From positions 1 through 23,174 of IMG/VR virus record IMGVR_UViG_3300037010_000554: a DNA stretch of 23,174 nt. One strand, written 5' to 3'. Under the pieces are notes generated by a model, which was given only the letters and a program-made list of their open reading frames with translations, did no database searches and was not told where the DNA came from. Source of the DNA: a virus. Made by a program: the position numbers and the translations under genes. Positions 14,048 through 21,669 of this stretch are shown piece after piece (the stretch's first letter is position 1; every line of letters begins with the position of its first letter).

Positions 14048-14317
14048 ATGATAGCTACTACATTAACCCTTCGTCGTAATAAGCATAACGTCTATATCGG
14101 CAAAGGAAGTCCTTTCTGTCCGATAGAAAGCTTATCCGATAACGACTATCGTCGTTGGTTATGGCAACAGATGCAGAACCCTGCCTTTGCACAATCTGTT
14201 AAGTTACTGCAAGGCAAGAAGTTAGCTGTATATAACTTACAACGAGATACTCATTCTCGCATTCTTATTAACGCTATCAACTACTTAAATGCGGCTACTG
14301 TAAGCCCATTGCAGTAA
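14048..14317 (+). CDS. DUF4326-like protein
   Basis: An 89-aa protein whose start, KHNVYIGKGSPFCPIESLSDNDYRRWLW, follows the pattern of DUF4326 proteins (VYIGRGSPFGNP...YRRWL), and whose LLQGKKLAVYNLQRDTHSRIL matches the L-GK-L-C-C...HGDVL region. The usual Cys residues of that region are replaced (AVYNL), so a metal or catalytic role may be lost. DUF4326 is widespread in phages and has no settled function. Good ribosome site TTGGAG. Confidence 0.6.
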   Translation: MIATTLTLRRNKHNVYIGKGSPFCPIESLSDNDYRRWLWQQMQNPAFAQSVKLLQGKKLAVYNLQRDTHSRILINAINYLNAATVSPLQ

Positions 14318-14365
14318 TTGCCTAGGCTATTTGCCATCATTTTTAAATCAATCGGAGAATCATAT

Positions 14366-14995
14366 ATGAACACTACAGTACTATTGAAAGCTAAATTAGA
14401 ACAGTTACAAGCTGAGGCTAATGCTAAGCGTGAAGCCTATGCTATCAACTATCAGTTGGAGACGCAAATTAACGACCTGACTAATGAAGCTCTACAGAAT
14501 GAGCTTGCTAAACGTCAAGTACTTGAGAATGAGTACAAGCACTTAGATGACATGATGAAGACTGCATTGCGTCATTTCCCATCATTCAAAGACAACCGCT
14601 TGTATGCATTTGGTCAAGAAGCTGGTTTGCTAGTAGGTATCGCTCGCGGTATTACTTATACAAAACAAGCTGAACGTCCTGGTGTTGAGGCTTGTTTCGG
14701 GCATCCACCTGTGACATTAATCCGTTCTATTACGGATAATCTACCTGAGTTAGCTCGTTACCGTGATGTCACCAAAAGCATTTTACCTGCGAAAGACTGT
14801 GACCTAGCTAGACTACGTGCGGATCTAGAGTTATTGCGTGCATTCTTCCGTGTCAGTTTTGATCTGACTAAGGTTAACGATGCAACATGGCAATATGCTA
14901 AAGAAGCCTCTGAACTGCGTGCTACTCGTGAGCAGGTAGAACATGAATCTACTGTTGCTAATGAAGGAGACAATCAAGAGTACCTTGTCTTGTAA
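14366..14995 (+). CDS. Helical early protein upstream of the RNA polymerase (possible N4 gp15 position)
   Basis: A 209-aa protein from ATG 14366 (CGGAGAA upstream). Residues 1-60 are a coiled coil (LLKAKLEQLQAEANAKREAYAIN... start), the middle holds FGQEAGLLVGIARGITYTKQ (about 85-104), and the end is helical and acidic. In N4 the gene before RNAP2 encodes RNAP1 (gp15), the other subunit of the heterodimeric RNAPII. I see no polymerase motif here, and the downstream gene already contains the DxxGR region, so this may instead be an accessory or an unrelated factor. Followed by a terminator, which makes it a separate unit from the polymerase. Confidence 0.6.
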   Translation: MNTTVLLKAKLEQLQAEANAKREAYAINYQLETQINDLTNEALQNELAKRQVLENEYKHLDDMMKTALRHFPSFKDNRLYAFGQEAGLLVGIARGITYTKQAERPGVEACFGHPPVTLIRSITDNLPELARYRDVTKSILPAKDCDLARLRADLELLRAFFRVSFDLTKVNDATWQYAKEASELRATREQVEHESTVANEGDNQEYLVL

Positions 14996-15001
14996 CGTAT
15001 C

Positions 15002-15036
15002 AGGTGTGGCTAGCCTTAAATAGCCAACCTTTTTTA
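15002..15036 (+). terminator. Intrinsic terminator before the RNA polymerase gene
   Basis: Stem AGGT-TGGCTA (15002-15012, one bulged G) with TAGCCA-ACCT (15021-15030), loop GCCTTAAA, followed by a T run to 15036. Confidence 0.88.
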
Positions 15037-15061
15037 TATCGTCATATTACGGGAGTTACTT

Positions 15062-17200
15062 ATGACAACTGATATCCGCACTGAAATTCTTTCTGGTTAC
15101 TTACCTTTCCCTAAGTTCGACGCATTTGTCGAAAAATATGGGGTTGAGGCTATGACTGTAGCTGACAATATGTGGAACGCATTATGGCGTAACTACATGC
15201 ATAAAGGCGACAAGGGTACGATTTCGTTACCATTATGGGCTACCAAGTTTGGTGACCCTGTAGTGTTTAACCGTATCCTTAAGTCATTGTCACTGCAAGG
15301 TTGGGTAACTACCTCAGCAGACCCTAAAACTAACTTCGCTACTGCTATCATGAACATAGATATGCTTCTATCGTTTGTGTCAGTACAAGAACTAGCTCAC
15401 CTACGTGCTCAGTCTAAAGTCCGCCATTACTTACCTAAGTTCAAACAGTCTACTGCTTCTGATCTAGTTAAGTTAAATGGTAAGACTACTAAGACTGGCT
15501 TAGTTCGTGAAGGATTTGCTAAGGCAGCTAATACTCAATACTATTATGATGTTGAGTACTTAACTAAGTATAAAGAAGCTATCAGCCTGAATGTTATCAA
15601 AGGCATGACAAAAGTCCGTAATATTTGGACTGAATTAGTAATGGACGAAGCGTCTTTCGATAATCTGTCACTAGCTATCGTGCAAAACTTAATTGATCAC
15701 CCTCAGATCATTAACCAAGGAGGCAATAAGTCTGACTCACGTGGTCGTGCTATCAAGAACAGTCTATCATGGGTATTCAACCCTATCGGCTATAAGGATG
15801 CACGTGCATTGATCACTATCCCGTTAGGTCTACGCAACCTAGCTACTGAAGAGGGTGCTACCGCTATCTACTTATTCATTGCTGAATTAGCTGGTGCAAA
15901 AGTACCTTCAGTACAGGCTAAGATTGATGCTGGTCGTTCTCACTATGAGACACGCTACACGCATGATCTAGACCTAGACAGTGAGGAAGATCGCAAGCAC
16001 CTGTATGAGAATATCTGGTTAGAGCGTCTGTATGATGATCTAGATGGTTACTATAGCAACGATACTTATTACTGGTCTGTACCTGTAGAGTTAGATGCGA
16101 GTGCGTTAGCCTAATTGGCGCACTATAAACCTTGTGAACTCAGGGAAAGCTAAGTCCTAACGGATATGCTAATCCTGATCTAAGCCGAGTAATCGGAAAG
16201 AGCAGAGACTATCGAAAAGTATGAGTAATCATGAACTTAGTAGAGTAGGTACCAAGTGGTATCGAAGCGCAAGGCACTAGAAATAGTGATGATATAGTCC
16301 GATCCTGCATGAAAATGTAGGCAGTTGTATTACCAATAATCATGTGATATATATTAAGAAATCACTATGTTGGTAAATTAACGAAGGTAGCTTAACGAGC
16401 TGCCTTGAACTAAAGCAATGCTCCAATACATTGGTGTCCTGCTAAACGACCGTCGCTTATGTGAAATGACAAACCTGGTTGGTGAAGAGTTATCTGATCC
16501 TTGGTCTGATAGCGTATTGTCTCGTGAGCATGTTAAGAAAGCATTTACTCCTATGCTCTACGGTTCTGGTAAGTCTGCTACCCAACTGTGGGACAAGAAC
16601 AACCTGACATGGGGTGTAGAGGATATGGTTCGTGCAGAGACTCTCATTCAGTCAGGCGCATTCGCTGTAGCTAGCAAGTTCAAAGAGTTCGTAATCGATC
16701 ACGTCAAACCTAAAGAAGATATGACTGTTATGATTGGTGACGATGTATTCGACATCAAGTGTAACCGTTACCATCATTTAGGTGACAAGACTACACGCTA
16801 CTCTATCTATGACACTACCACTGACCGTATTCGTACCATCGAAAACACCAGTCGTCGTGAAGTGGCTGACCTTAAAGCGTTCAAGCGTTACTTCTTAACT
16901 CTCCTAGTGCACAATCTAGATTCACAGGTAGCTGACCGTGTATCTGGTGCTGTATACGACAATTACGAATGGTGTATTGATATTCATGACGCGTTCATCG
17001 TGTCACCTGAAGCTGCTCTATTCACTCGTAACGAGTATGCAAATCAACTAGAACACCTGCACACTAACCGTAAAGCGATACTTGGAGGTTACTTCGTATC
17101 TATCGGTATCGGTGCAGAAGCACAGAAAGCTTGGAACGATCTTCAAACTGTAATCGAGCCTATGGACACATTTGAATGTGGGCTAATGGCACTTAAATAA
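15062..17200 (+). CDS. Single-subunit (T7/N4-type) RNA polymerase, split by a group I intron: join 15062-16106 and 16416-17200
   Basis: Spliced product 609 aa. It transcribes phage middle genes in N4-type phages. Visible motifs: DSRGR at 225-229 (DxxGR), followed by NPIGYKDARALITIPLG like the T7 NPQGNDMTKGLLTLAKG; motif A PVELDASASMLQYIG with catalytic Asp345; motif B R385-x3-K389-x7-Y397-G398, the same spacing as T7 R627, K631, Y639, G640; H514 in LLVHNLDSQ; motif C CIDIHDAF with H539 and D540. Without splicing the frame ends after 350 residues just past motif A. Exon 2 contains ATG 16418 but no ribosome site, so it is not a separate gene. The ribosome site is ACGGGAG before ATG 15062. Confidence 0.95.
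16107..16415 (+). ncRNA. Group I self-splicing intron in the RNA polymerase gene
   Basis: 309 nt, no ORF. Splice sites follow from pairing: exon 1 end AGUGCGU (16100-16106) pairs with GCGCACU (16118-16124), with U16106-G18 (16118) as the conserved U-G; exon 2 start CAAU (16416-16419) pairs with AUUG (16114-16117) as P10; the last intron base is G16415. Core: P4 UCAGG (16140-16144) / CCUGA (16174-16178); P7 GACUA (16207-16211) / UAGUC (16295-16299), within the typical CAGAGACUA and GAUAUAGUCC sequences. GAAA-capped hairpins at 16275-16288 and 16304-16321, and an extended stem at about 16330-16378. The joined codons give DASASMLQ, exactly continuing motif A. Confidence 0.96.
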
Positions 17201-17219
17201 CCAACAAAGGAACCCTATT

Positions 17220-17462
17220 ATGTTAGAACTACTAATTTTCATCGTATCACTATTCGCTATGTGGCGACTACGAAAACCTATTCAAGAGGTATCAGACGCA
17301 GCTATTGAACCAGCAGAAAACGTAGCGTTAGACATGCGCTACAACTCAATGGTACGGAGACAAGAAATTGCCGATGATATCAACTCGTATATTGATAACA
17401 ACGGCAATAAACGCACGTTGTACTCTTATGAAGACCTGCTGAAGACTATGAAGAAGAAATAA
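17220..17462 (+). CDS. Small N-terminally anchored membrane protein
   Basis: An 80-aa protein with one membrane segment (residues 2-16, LELLIFIVSLFAMW) and a charged cytoplasmic or periplasmic tail ending TLYSYEDLLKTMKKK. AAAGGA precedes the ATG, 20 nt after the polymerase stop, so it is likely co-transcribed with it; a terminator follows. Function unknown. Confidence 0.72.
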   Translation: MLELLIFIVSLFAMWRLRKPIQEVSDAAIEPAENVALDMRYNSMVRRQEIADDINSYIDNNGNKRTLYSYEDLLKTMKKK

Positions 17463-17474
17463 TCTTCACTTTTA

Positions 17475-17507
17475 CCCTATCACATCAGTGGTAGGGTTTT
17501 ATTTTTT
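17475..17507 (+). terminator. Intrinsic terminator after the RNA polymerase unit
   Basis: Stem CCCTATCAC (17475-17483) / GTGGTAGGG (17488-17496), loop ATCA, then TTTTATTTTTT. The stem-tail layout is nearly the same as that at 12729-12757. Confidence 0.93.
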
Positions 17508-17525
17508 ACTTGAGAGGCTCACACA

Positions 17526-18005
17526 ATGTGGTTTAAAGATCTTGCAACACAGCATCCATTCTACGCGATATTAGCGGTAGTAGGATTCACTGTGTTTTTA
17601 TTTTTTCCTCTGGTACTACTAGTAATAGTAGTAATAGGTTGGTTATACCACCGCTTCTCCGATAACAACGATTCGATAGCCCACAAAGTACCTGCAAACC
17701 TTCTCAGTGAACCTCACGTAGTAGAACGTGTAACTCCTTACATGTCCCACAATGCAAAAGTAGCTTACCTACAATCACCACAATGGAAAATGAAAGCAGC
17801 ACAAGTAAAAACAAGAGATGGTTACAAGTGTATAGTAACAGGAATAACAACCCAGCTAGAAGTCCACCACATCACCTATGCACGTCTAGGAGATGAAGAC
17901 CTATCCGATCTTGTAACAATAACAAGAAAGGTACATCAAAAGATTCATGATAAACTAGGTTACAGCAGGGACACTCTCTACCCTGTAAGTGCCTATTTTT
18001 CATAA
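17526..18005 (+). CDS. Membrane-anchored HNH nuclease-like protein
   Basis: A 159-aa protein. Residues about 12-41 are strongly hydrophobic (one long or two short membrane segments), then a linker, then an HNH domain from about 81: YLQSPQWKMKAAQVKTRDGYKC... (start), LEVHHITYARLG at 111-122 with His114/His115, DLVTITRKVH at 128-137 and IH at 140-141. The usual zinc Cys pairs are partly lost (CIVTG rather than CxxC, no Cys in TRKVH). HNH placed after a membrane anchor is unusual: it could cut incoming DNA at the membrane (superinfection exclusion). It is unlikely to be a normal homing endonuclease. GAGAGG precedes the ATG. Confidence 0.8.
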   Translation: MWFKDLATQHPFYAILAVVGFTVFLFFPLVLLVIVVIGWLYHRFSDNNDSIAHKVPANLLSEPHVVERVTPYMSHNAKVAYLQSPQWKMKAAQVKTRDGYKCIVTGITTQLEVHHITYARLGDEDLSDLVTITRKVHQKIHDKLGYSRDTLYPVSAYFS

Positions 18006-18045
18006 CCCAAAACAGGAAGCTATTACTCCTACGCGACTTGTTTTA

Positions 18046-18087
18046 CTGCCTGTAGGTTTACTCCTTTTTACTACAGGTAGGTTTTTA
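18046..18087 (+). terminator. Intrinsic terminator
   Basis: Stem CTGCCTGTAG (18046-18055) with CTACAGGTAG (18071-18080), one G-U pair, 15-nt loop, then GTTTTTA. Confidence 0.85.
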
Positions 18088-18138
18088 CTACTATTTTTTA
18101 TAAGATATTAGCAACAACCTATTACCCAAGGACTAAAC

Positions 18139-18276
18139 ATGTTATTCATCATCCGATCTGTATACGACGGTACAGAGCTATACTCATCATCCAATTACCA
18201 AGACTGCGTATCCTATATGAACGAGTGGTCATATTGGGATGAAGCCTTCATTGAAGAAGTCAACCTAACTAACTAG
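18139..18276 (+). CDS. 45-aa small protein
   Basis: ATG at 18139 (AAGGA upstream), stop TAG at 18274. Aromatic and acidic (SVYDGTELYSSSNYQDCVSY...; NEWSYWDEAFIEEVN). Reads like a small stand-alone phage protein with a beta-hairpin start and a helix. Function unknown. Confidence 0.6.
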   Translation: MLFIIRSVYDGTELYSSSNYQDCVSYMNEWSYWDEAFIEEVNLTN

Positions 18277-18283
18277 GTGTCTC

Positions 18284-18706
18284 ATGAAAAAAGAACAACG
18301 TCAAGTCTTTACCAAACTCACAGAAGAACTCTCCGCTATACCTAATACCAATTGCGGAGGTTGTGGTGTAGTAGCCAAAATCTTGTACAAGGCACTTCAT
18401 AAACGTTATCCTAATATGTCTATCTGGTACCTAGATGACTATGACATTAGCGAATACTATGTTTATAATCAACCCTATACTCCTAGGCATGTAGTTATCA
18501 AAATAGATAGGTATTACTATGATGCAAGCGGAGTCTATTCACTAACTCAATTACGAAACCTTTGGAAATTCACAGACAAGTGGAAAGTCAGTTATCAATA
18601 TCTAGTTAACTCTGTAGATAACTCATCTTGGAACCCTAAATTCAACCGCAGAAAACACGCACCTGTTATCCGCAAACTAACCAAATCATACAAGGCACTA
18701 CTATGA
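18284..18706 (+). CDS. Small protein with Cys/His/Asp arrangement, possible transglutaminase- or papain-like fold
   Basis: A 140-aa basic protein. NCGGCGVVAKILYKALHK at 23-40 puts Cys24/Cys27 at the start of a helix, followed by RHVVIKIDRYYYDASGVY at 68-85 with His69 on a strand and Asp80 just after. This order and the HVV...YYDASG segment recall small papain/transglutaminase-like domains. The C-terminus is very basic (KFNRRKHAPVIRKLTKSYK). The resemblance is a pattern judgement, not a proven family. The gene overlaps the next start by ATGA. Confidence 0.6.
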   Translation: MKKEQRQVFTKLTEELSAIPNTNCGGCGVVAKILYKALHKRYPNMSIWYLDDYDISEYYVYNQPYTPRHVVIKIDRYYYDASGVYSLTQLRNLWKFTDKWKVSYQYLVNSVDNSSWNPKFNRRKHAPVIRKLTKSYKALL

Positions 18707-18993
18707 AACTGCTATTTGCTTTCCTTTTCTTCTTCCCATTAGTTGTACTAGCTACAGATGAGCAAGAAGCCATCATTAACTCTCTTACAGAAGGAGAAGG
18801 TGCACGCTTAGCCCATTTACTTGAAGACCCACAGGCAGTAACCAGTGTTAAACTAACCAAGTTTGTAGCTGTAGTTCACAGTAGTTACAAATCAACGTAC
18901 ACCTGCCGTGATATCGTGTTCACTAACAAGTATAACTCTACCCTGATCTCTACTTGCAAAGTTGGAGGAGATTGGGTTTTCTTGTACGATTAA
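18703..18993 (+). CDS. Exported small protein with signal peptide
   Basis: A 96-aa protein. Residues 1-17 (MKLLFAFLFFFPLVVLA) form a clear signal peptide with cleavage after VLA. The mature part has two Cys in YTCRDIVFTNK...STCKVGGDWVF (about 67-93), which resembles the CRxxx...C...GxW pattern at the C-terminus of 17-kDa surface-antigen-type proteins; a disulfide is likely. It would be periplasmic or at the outer membrane. An early-made exported protein may block superinfection. The start overlaps the upstream stop, and a terminator follows. Confidence 0.75.
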   Translation: MKLLFAFLFFFPLVVLATDEQEAIINSLTEGEGARLAHLLEDPQAVTSVKLTKFVAVVHSSYKSTYTCRDIVFTNKYNSTLISTCKVGGDWVFLYD

Positions 18994-19004
18994 ATCAAAT
19001 TTGA

Positions 19005-19087
19005 GCCTCTACAGACCCCTTTCTTTTGGTACGTGACTAAGTTATGCCATCTCCAAATTTAAGTGCCTGTAGAGCCTTTATTTTTTA
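19005..19087 (+). terminator. Intrinsic terminator with long loop
   Basis: CTCTACAG (19007-19014) pairs with CTGTAGAG (19067-19074), a 52-nt loop between, then TTTATTTTTT. An inner AAATTT pair may extend it. Confidence 0.75.
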
Positions 19088-19169
19088 CCTCAAAACGTAC
19101 ACCGTAATTTTCGAAAAATACCGTTTTTTGCATACATAAACCTACACCATACCACCACTTTTCGTCTTC

Positions 19170-19239
19170 ATATAACTAGGGACTAGTTATCTTCTATTTT
19201 AACTAATTCAACATACCTCACCCTAGTCTCTAGTTATAT
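19170..19239 (+). promoter_or_regulatory. 17-bp inverted repeat in leader of the next gene
   Basis: ATATAACTAGGGACTAG (19170-19186) pairs over all 17 positions, with one G-U, to CTAGTCTCTAGTTATAT (19223-19239); the loop is 36 nt and AT-rich. It ends 20 nt before the ATG at 19259 with AGGAG between. No T run follows, so it is not a classic terminator; a leader structure, RNase III-type processing site or operator is more likely. Confidence 0.75.
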
Positions 19240-19258
19240 AAATACAGGAGTATCTACC

Positions 19259-19438
19259 ATGACTATCTGGACACCACATTATGACCCTAGCTATACACCA
19301 TTGGATATACTAGCCACTGCACACTTACAACATTCACTAGTTGATGTTGTCTACATAGATGGAGGTATAGATGTCTGCTGCAAACCATCCGAAGTATGCT
19401 GGTCTATAGTAGCAGCATGGCGAGTATCACAACAATAG
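19259..19438 (+). CDS. 59-aa small protein
   Basis: ATG at 19259 with CAGGAG about eight bases upstream; ends at TAG 19436. Reads MTIWTPHYDPSYTPLDILAT near the start, then HSLVDVVYIDGGIDVCCKPSEVCW with three Cys, and a short helical end. Unknown function; follows the 17-bp inverted repeat leader. Confidence 0.65.
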   Translation: MTIWTPHYDPSYTPLDILATAHLQHSLVDVVYIDGGIDVCCKPSEVCWSIVAAWRVSQQ

Positions 19439-19446
19439 GAACAATT

Positions 19447-19698
19447 ATGGAACTAATCAACATCATAACAGTAATTGTAGTATTTACGGTAGTTTTCTAC
19501 TACGTCTTCTGCGGTCTGAACAACATCTATGAACGAATGCACATAGCCTATGTTTATGATCGTGATATACCATGCAGTATGCGAGGATTCTACAATACCT
19601 TTGGTATGGTTGTCTTCTTAGTACTATTCTTATTAACTATCTTATTACCCCTCATCGTACTAGCAGGTTTAGTAAACTTCGTACGACAATTCAACTAG
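19447..19698 (+). CDS. Two-segment membrane protein
   Basis: An 83-aa protein from ATG 19447, with AGGA at the end of the previous gene as ribosome site; an in-frame ATG at 19396 lies inside that gene and is less likely. Membrane segments at about 2-22 (TVIVVFTVVFYYVF) and 52-75 (FGMVVFLVLFLLTILLPLIVLAG), joined by a charged loop. Early phage membrane proteins of this size may act in exclusion or in altering the host envelope; no motif seen. Confidence 0.75.
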   Translation: MELINIITVIVVFTVVFYYVFCGLNNIYERMHIAYVYDRDIPCSMRGFYNTFGMVVFLVLFLLTILLPLIVLAGLVNFVRQFN

Positions 19699-19708
19699 GA
19701 GAATCATT

Positions 19709-20167
19709 ATGTCAACCACATTTGAAGAAGCACAAGCAGGAGACAGGGTCTGGGCAGTTAGTTACGGGCATGGAGTAGTAGACTATATTAGCATTGACCC
19801 AAACTACCCTTTAGTTATTAAGTTTATAAACATCCAAAATCCAAGAAGCTACACATTACAAGGACAGGAGTTTCAGGGAGAAGCACAGACATTATTCTGG
19901 AAAGAAATCAAATTCGAAGCACCTGAACAACCACCACGTATGAGATTAATCAATGGTATTGAAGTACCCGATATCAGTTTTCGTCCTGAAGTAGGTAAAA
20001 ACTACTACTACCCTTCACTAGACGCGATTCTATGTAACAAAACATTTTTCCTAAATGGTATAGAAACAGACGAGTTCCGTGCAGCTAACGGTCTTTGCTA
20101 CCCATACAAAACTGAAGGAAGAGAAGCAGCAATTTTACATACCAAAGCATTATTAGGAGTTAAATAA
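19709..20167 (+). CDS. SH3-like/phage accessory protein, paralog of the gene at 20649
   Basis: A 152-aa protein. N-terminal half FEEAQAGDRVWAVSYGHGVVDYI... fits a small beta-barrel of the CarD/KOW/Tudor-like type (xxGDRVxxxxxGxGxVxxI). C-terminal half (about 74-150) has the pattern PPRMRLINGIEVPDISFRP...YYYPS...FRAANGLCYPY...AILHTKALLG. It is about one-third to one-half identical by eye to the protein at 20649 over its whole length, and the C-terminal half recalls proteins seen in many phages. GGAGAA precedes the ATG. Function unknown. Confidence 0.75.
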   Translation: MSTTFEEAQAGDRVWAVSYGHGVVDYISIDPNYPLVIKFINIQNPRSYTLQGQEFQGEAQTLFWKEIKFEAPEQPPRMRLINGIEVPDISFRPEVGKNYYYPSLDAILCNKTFFLNGIETDEFRAANGLCYPYKTEGREAAILHTKALLGVK

Positions 20168-20376
20168 TGTTCATCGAATTAGCATCAAGAACAATCGTAT
20201 CACTACACCAAGTTAAGGTTGTTAATATTCATAATGATTCATGTATTACTATAAAGTATTTTAATAATGAGTCAGAGATTACTGTTACGTATAACCACAA
20301 AATCTTAGCTCAAGCTGACTATAAAAAGATTAAGGGCGCGTTAACTGAGTTACGTACACCTGAGCAAGCACGATGA
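20167..20376 (+). CDS. Small protein, unknown
   Basis: A 69-aa protein whose ATG overlaps the preceding TAA as TAATG. Beta-rich first half (MFIELASRTIVSLHQVKVVNI; CITIKYFNNESEITVTYNHK) and a helical end (ADYKKIKGALTELR). No family recognised. Its stop overlaps the next ATG. Confidence 0.68.
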   Translation: MFIELASRTIVSLHQVKVVNIHNDSCITIKYFNNESEITVTYNHKILAQADYKKIKGALTELRTPEQAR

Positions 20377-20561
20377 ATCTACAAATTGATTGTTTATATA
20401 TCTGGAAACACGATGAAACTAAACAAAACATTATGAAGTATACAGGTAAAAAAGGCTCATGGAACCAATTTGAACTAGCATTAACACCTGGTGAGGTATG
20501 GTGTGAGATTCTAGATCGCGATTTGGGTATGATTAGACTACTACTCGAATTTCCTGTGTAG
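20373..20561 (+). CDS. Small protein, unknown
   Basis: A 62-aa protein, start overlapping the upstream stop as ATGA, ending at TAG. Begins MNLQIDCLYIWKHDETKQN; Trp-rich with GEVWCEILDRDLGMIRLL. Compact beta-type pattern; no known family. Confidence 0.65.
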   Translation: MNLQIDCLYIWKHDETKQNIMKYTGKKGSWNQFELALTPGEVWCEILDRDLGMIRLLLEFPV

Positions 20562-20648
20562 TTTAAAAAATGAAAAACTATTAGTAAACAAGAACAATAA
20601 ATCTACAAACCAGTTGTTTAAGGCAATAATCAATAAGAGGTGACATAC

Positions 20649-21113
20649 ATGTCAACAACCACATTTGAAACCGCTAAAGTCGGTGATCGCGTCTTCTCTC
20701 ACACATTCGGTTGTGGTGTGATCGATGAGATTAATGAAGATAGTAACTATCCTATCGTGGTAGTATTTGATATTGGTAGTGATACCTTTACCTTAGAAGG
20801 GTCTTACCGTAAAAGTAACCCTACTCAATGCTTATTTTGGGATAAGTGTACAATTGAAGCACCTATCAAACCATCACGTATGAAACTCATTCATGGTGTA
20901 GAAGTCTCAGATATCAGTTTTCATCCTACAGATGAAACTGACTATTATTACCCTGATACCACCGAAGCTGATATGGTTAGTGCTACAACATACTACGATA
21001 AGTACCCAGCTGATACGTTTCGTTCTGCTAACAACTTATGCTATCCGTACACAGAAGAAGGTAAAGCAGCTGCCGTCTTACATGCGAAGGCTATGTTAGA
21101 CATTCCTGTATAA
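20649..21113 (+). CDS. SH3-like/phage accessory protein, paralog of the gene at 19709
   Basis: A 154-aa protein from ATG 20649, chosen because AAGAGGTG is well placed upstream; a GTG at 20640 in the same frame would add three residues. Shares FxxAxxGDRV...GxGVxDxIxxDxNYPxV, xLFWxxxxxEAPxxPxRMxLIxGxEVxDISFxP, YYYP and FRxANxLCYPYxxEGxxAAxLHxKAxL with the paralog. The linker and middle region differ most. Probably a duplicated pair that has diverged. Confidence 0.75.
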   Translation: MSTTTFETAKVGDRVFSHTFGCGVIDEINEDSNYPIVVVFDIGSDTFTLEGSYRKSNPTQCLFWDKCTIEAPIKPSRMKLIHGVEVSDISFHPTDETDYYYPDTTEADMVSATTYYDKYPADTFRSANNLCYPYTEEGKAAAVLHAKAMLDIPV

Positions 21114-21147
21114 CCCACTACCCTATTAACTCTACTGAGGTCTAATT

Positions 21148-21669
21148 ATGAAAATCGTATTCAAATCCAAGAAGCACCTAGCAGAGCAACTACTGAATGG
21201 TCGCAAGTTTACTTACGGTATGGGAACTATCATGTTCGATCCTGGTTTCGTAGATAACCCATTCCGTTACGTAACACCTACTGGTAACTACTCTATGGAA
21301 GGAGCATGGAATGTCGATGATACTGCTTGGGAAGAAGTAGTACCACATATCCATCAGGAGTTTATTGATGCTCACAATAAAGGTGCTGACATTGAGTTCC
21401 TTAATGTTCATGGTGTATGGCTTCCTATAGCTGCACCTAACTGGAACGAGGGTATTGAATACCGAATCAAACCCTATGTGTATCCTTTGTATGCACGCAA
21501 TAAAACTTCTGGATTCGTAGTCCAGTTCACTTCACTTACTGAAGGTACTGTATGTGAAAATGGCACTATGCGATATCCATATGGGACATTAGTATCTACG
21601 GATACTCCTCACTTTGACAAATCTCATTGGGAACTTGGTCAACTTGTAGAATGTTGGAAACCTATCTAA
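21148..21669 (+). CDS. Early protein, unknown
   Basis: A 173-aa protein with GAGGTC before ATG. Begins MKIVFKSKKHLAEQLLNGRKF and has a central HQEFIDAHNKGADIEFLNVHGVW, then APNWNEGIEYRIKPYVYPLYARN. The segment NxxxGADIEF...W...EYRIKP is of a type I recall in small phage proteins, but no function is known. The C-terminal part is Gly/Thr/Phe-rich (SLTEGTVCENGTMRYPYG). No membrane segment. Confidence 0.7.
   Translation: MKIVFKSKKHLAEQLLNGRKFTYGMGTIMFDPGFVDNPFRYVTPTGNYSMEGAWNVDDTAWEEVVPHIHQEFIDAHNKGADIEFLNVHGVWLPIAAPNWNEGIEYRIKPYVYPLYARNKTSGFVVQFTSLTEGTVCENGTMRYPYGTLVSTDTPHFDKSHWELGQLVECWKPI

Noticed and set aside
16107-16415. A frameshift or degenerate pseudogene between the polymerase halves
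   Set aside because: The insert has group I core sequences and P1/P10 pairings that define clean splice sites, so it is an intron and not sequence decay.
16418-17200. Exon 2 as an independent gene starting at ATG 16418
   Set aside because: No ribosome site, and the intron pairings plus the exact motif A continuation show it is an exon.
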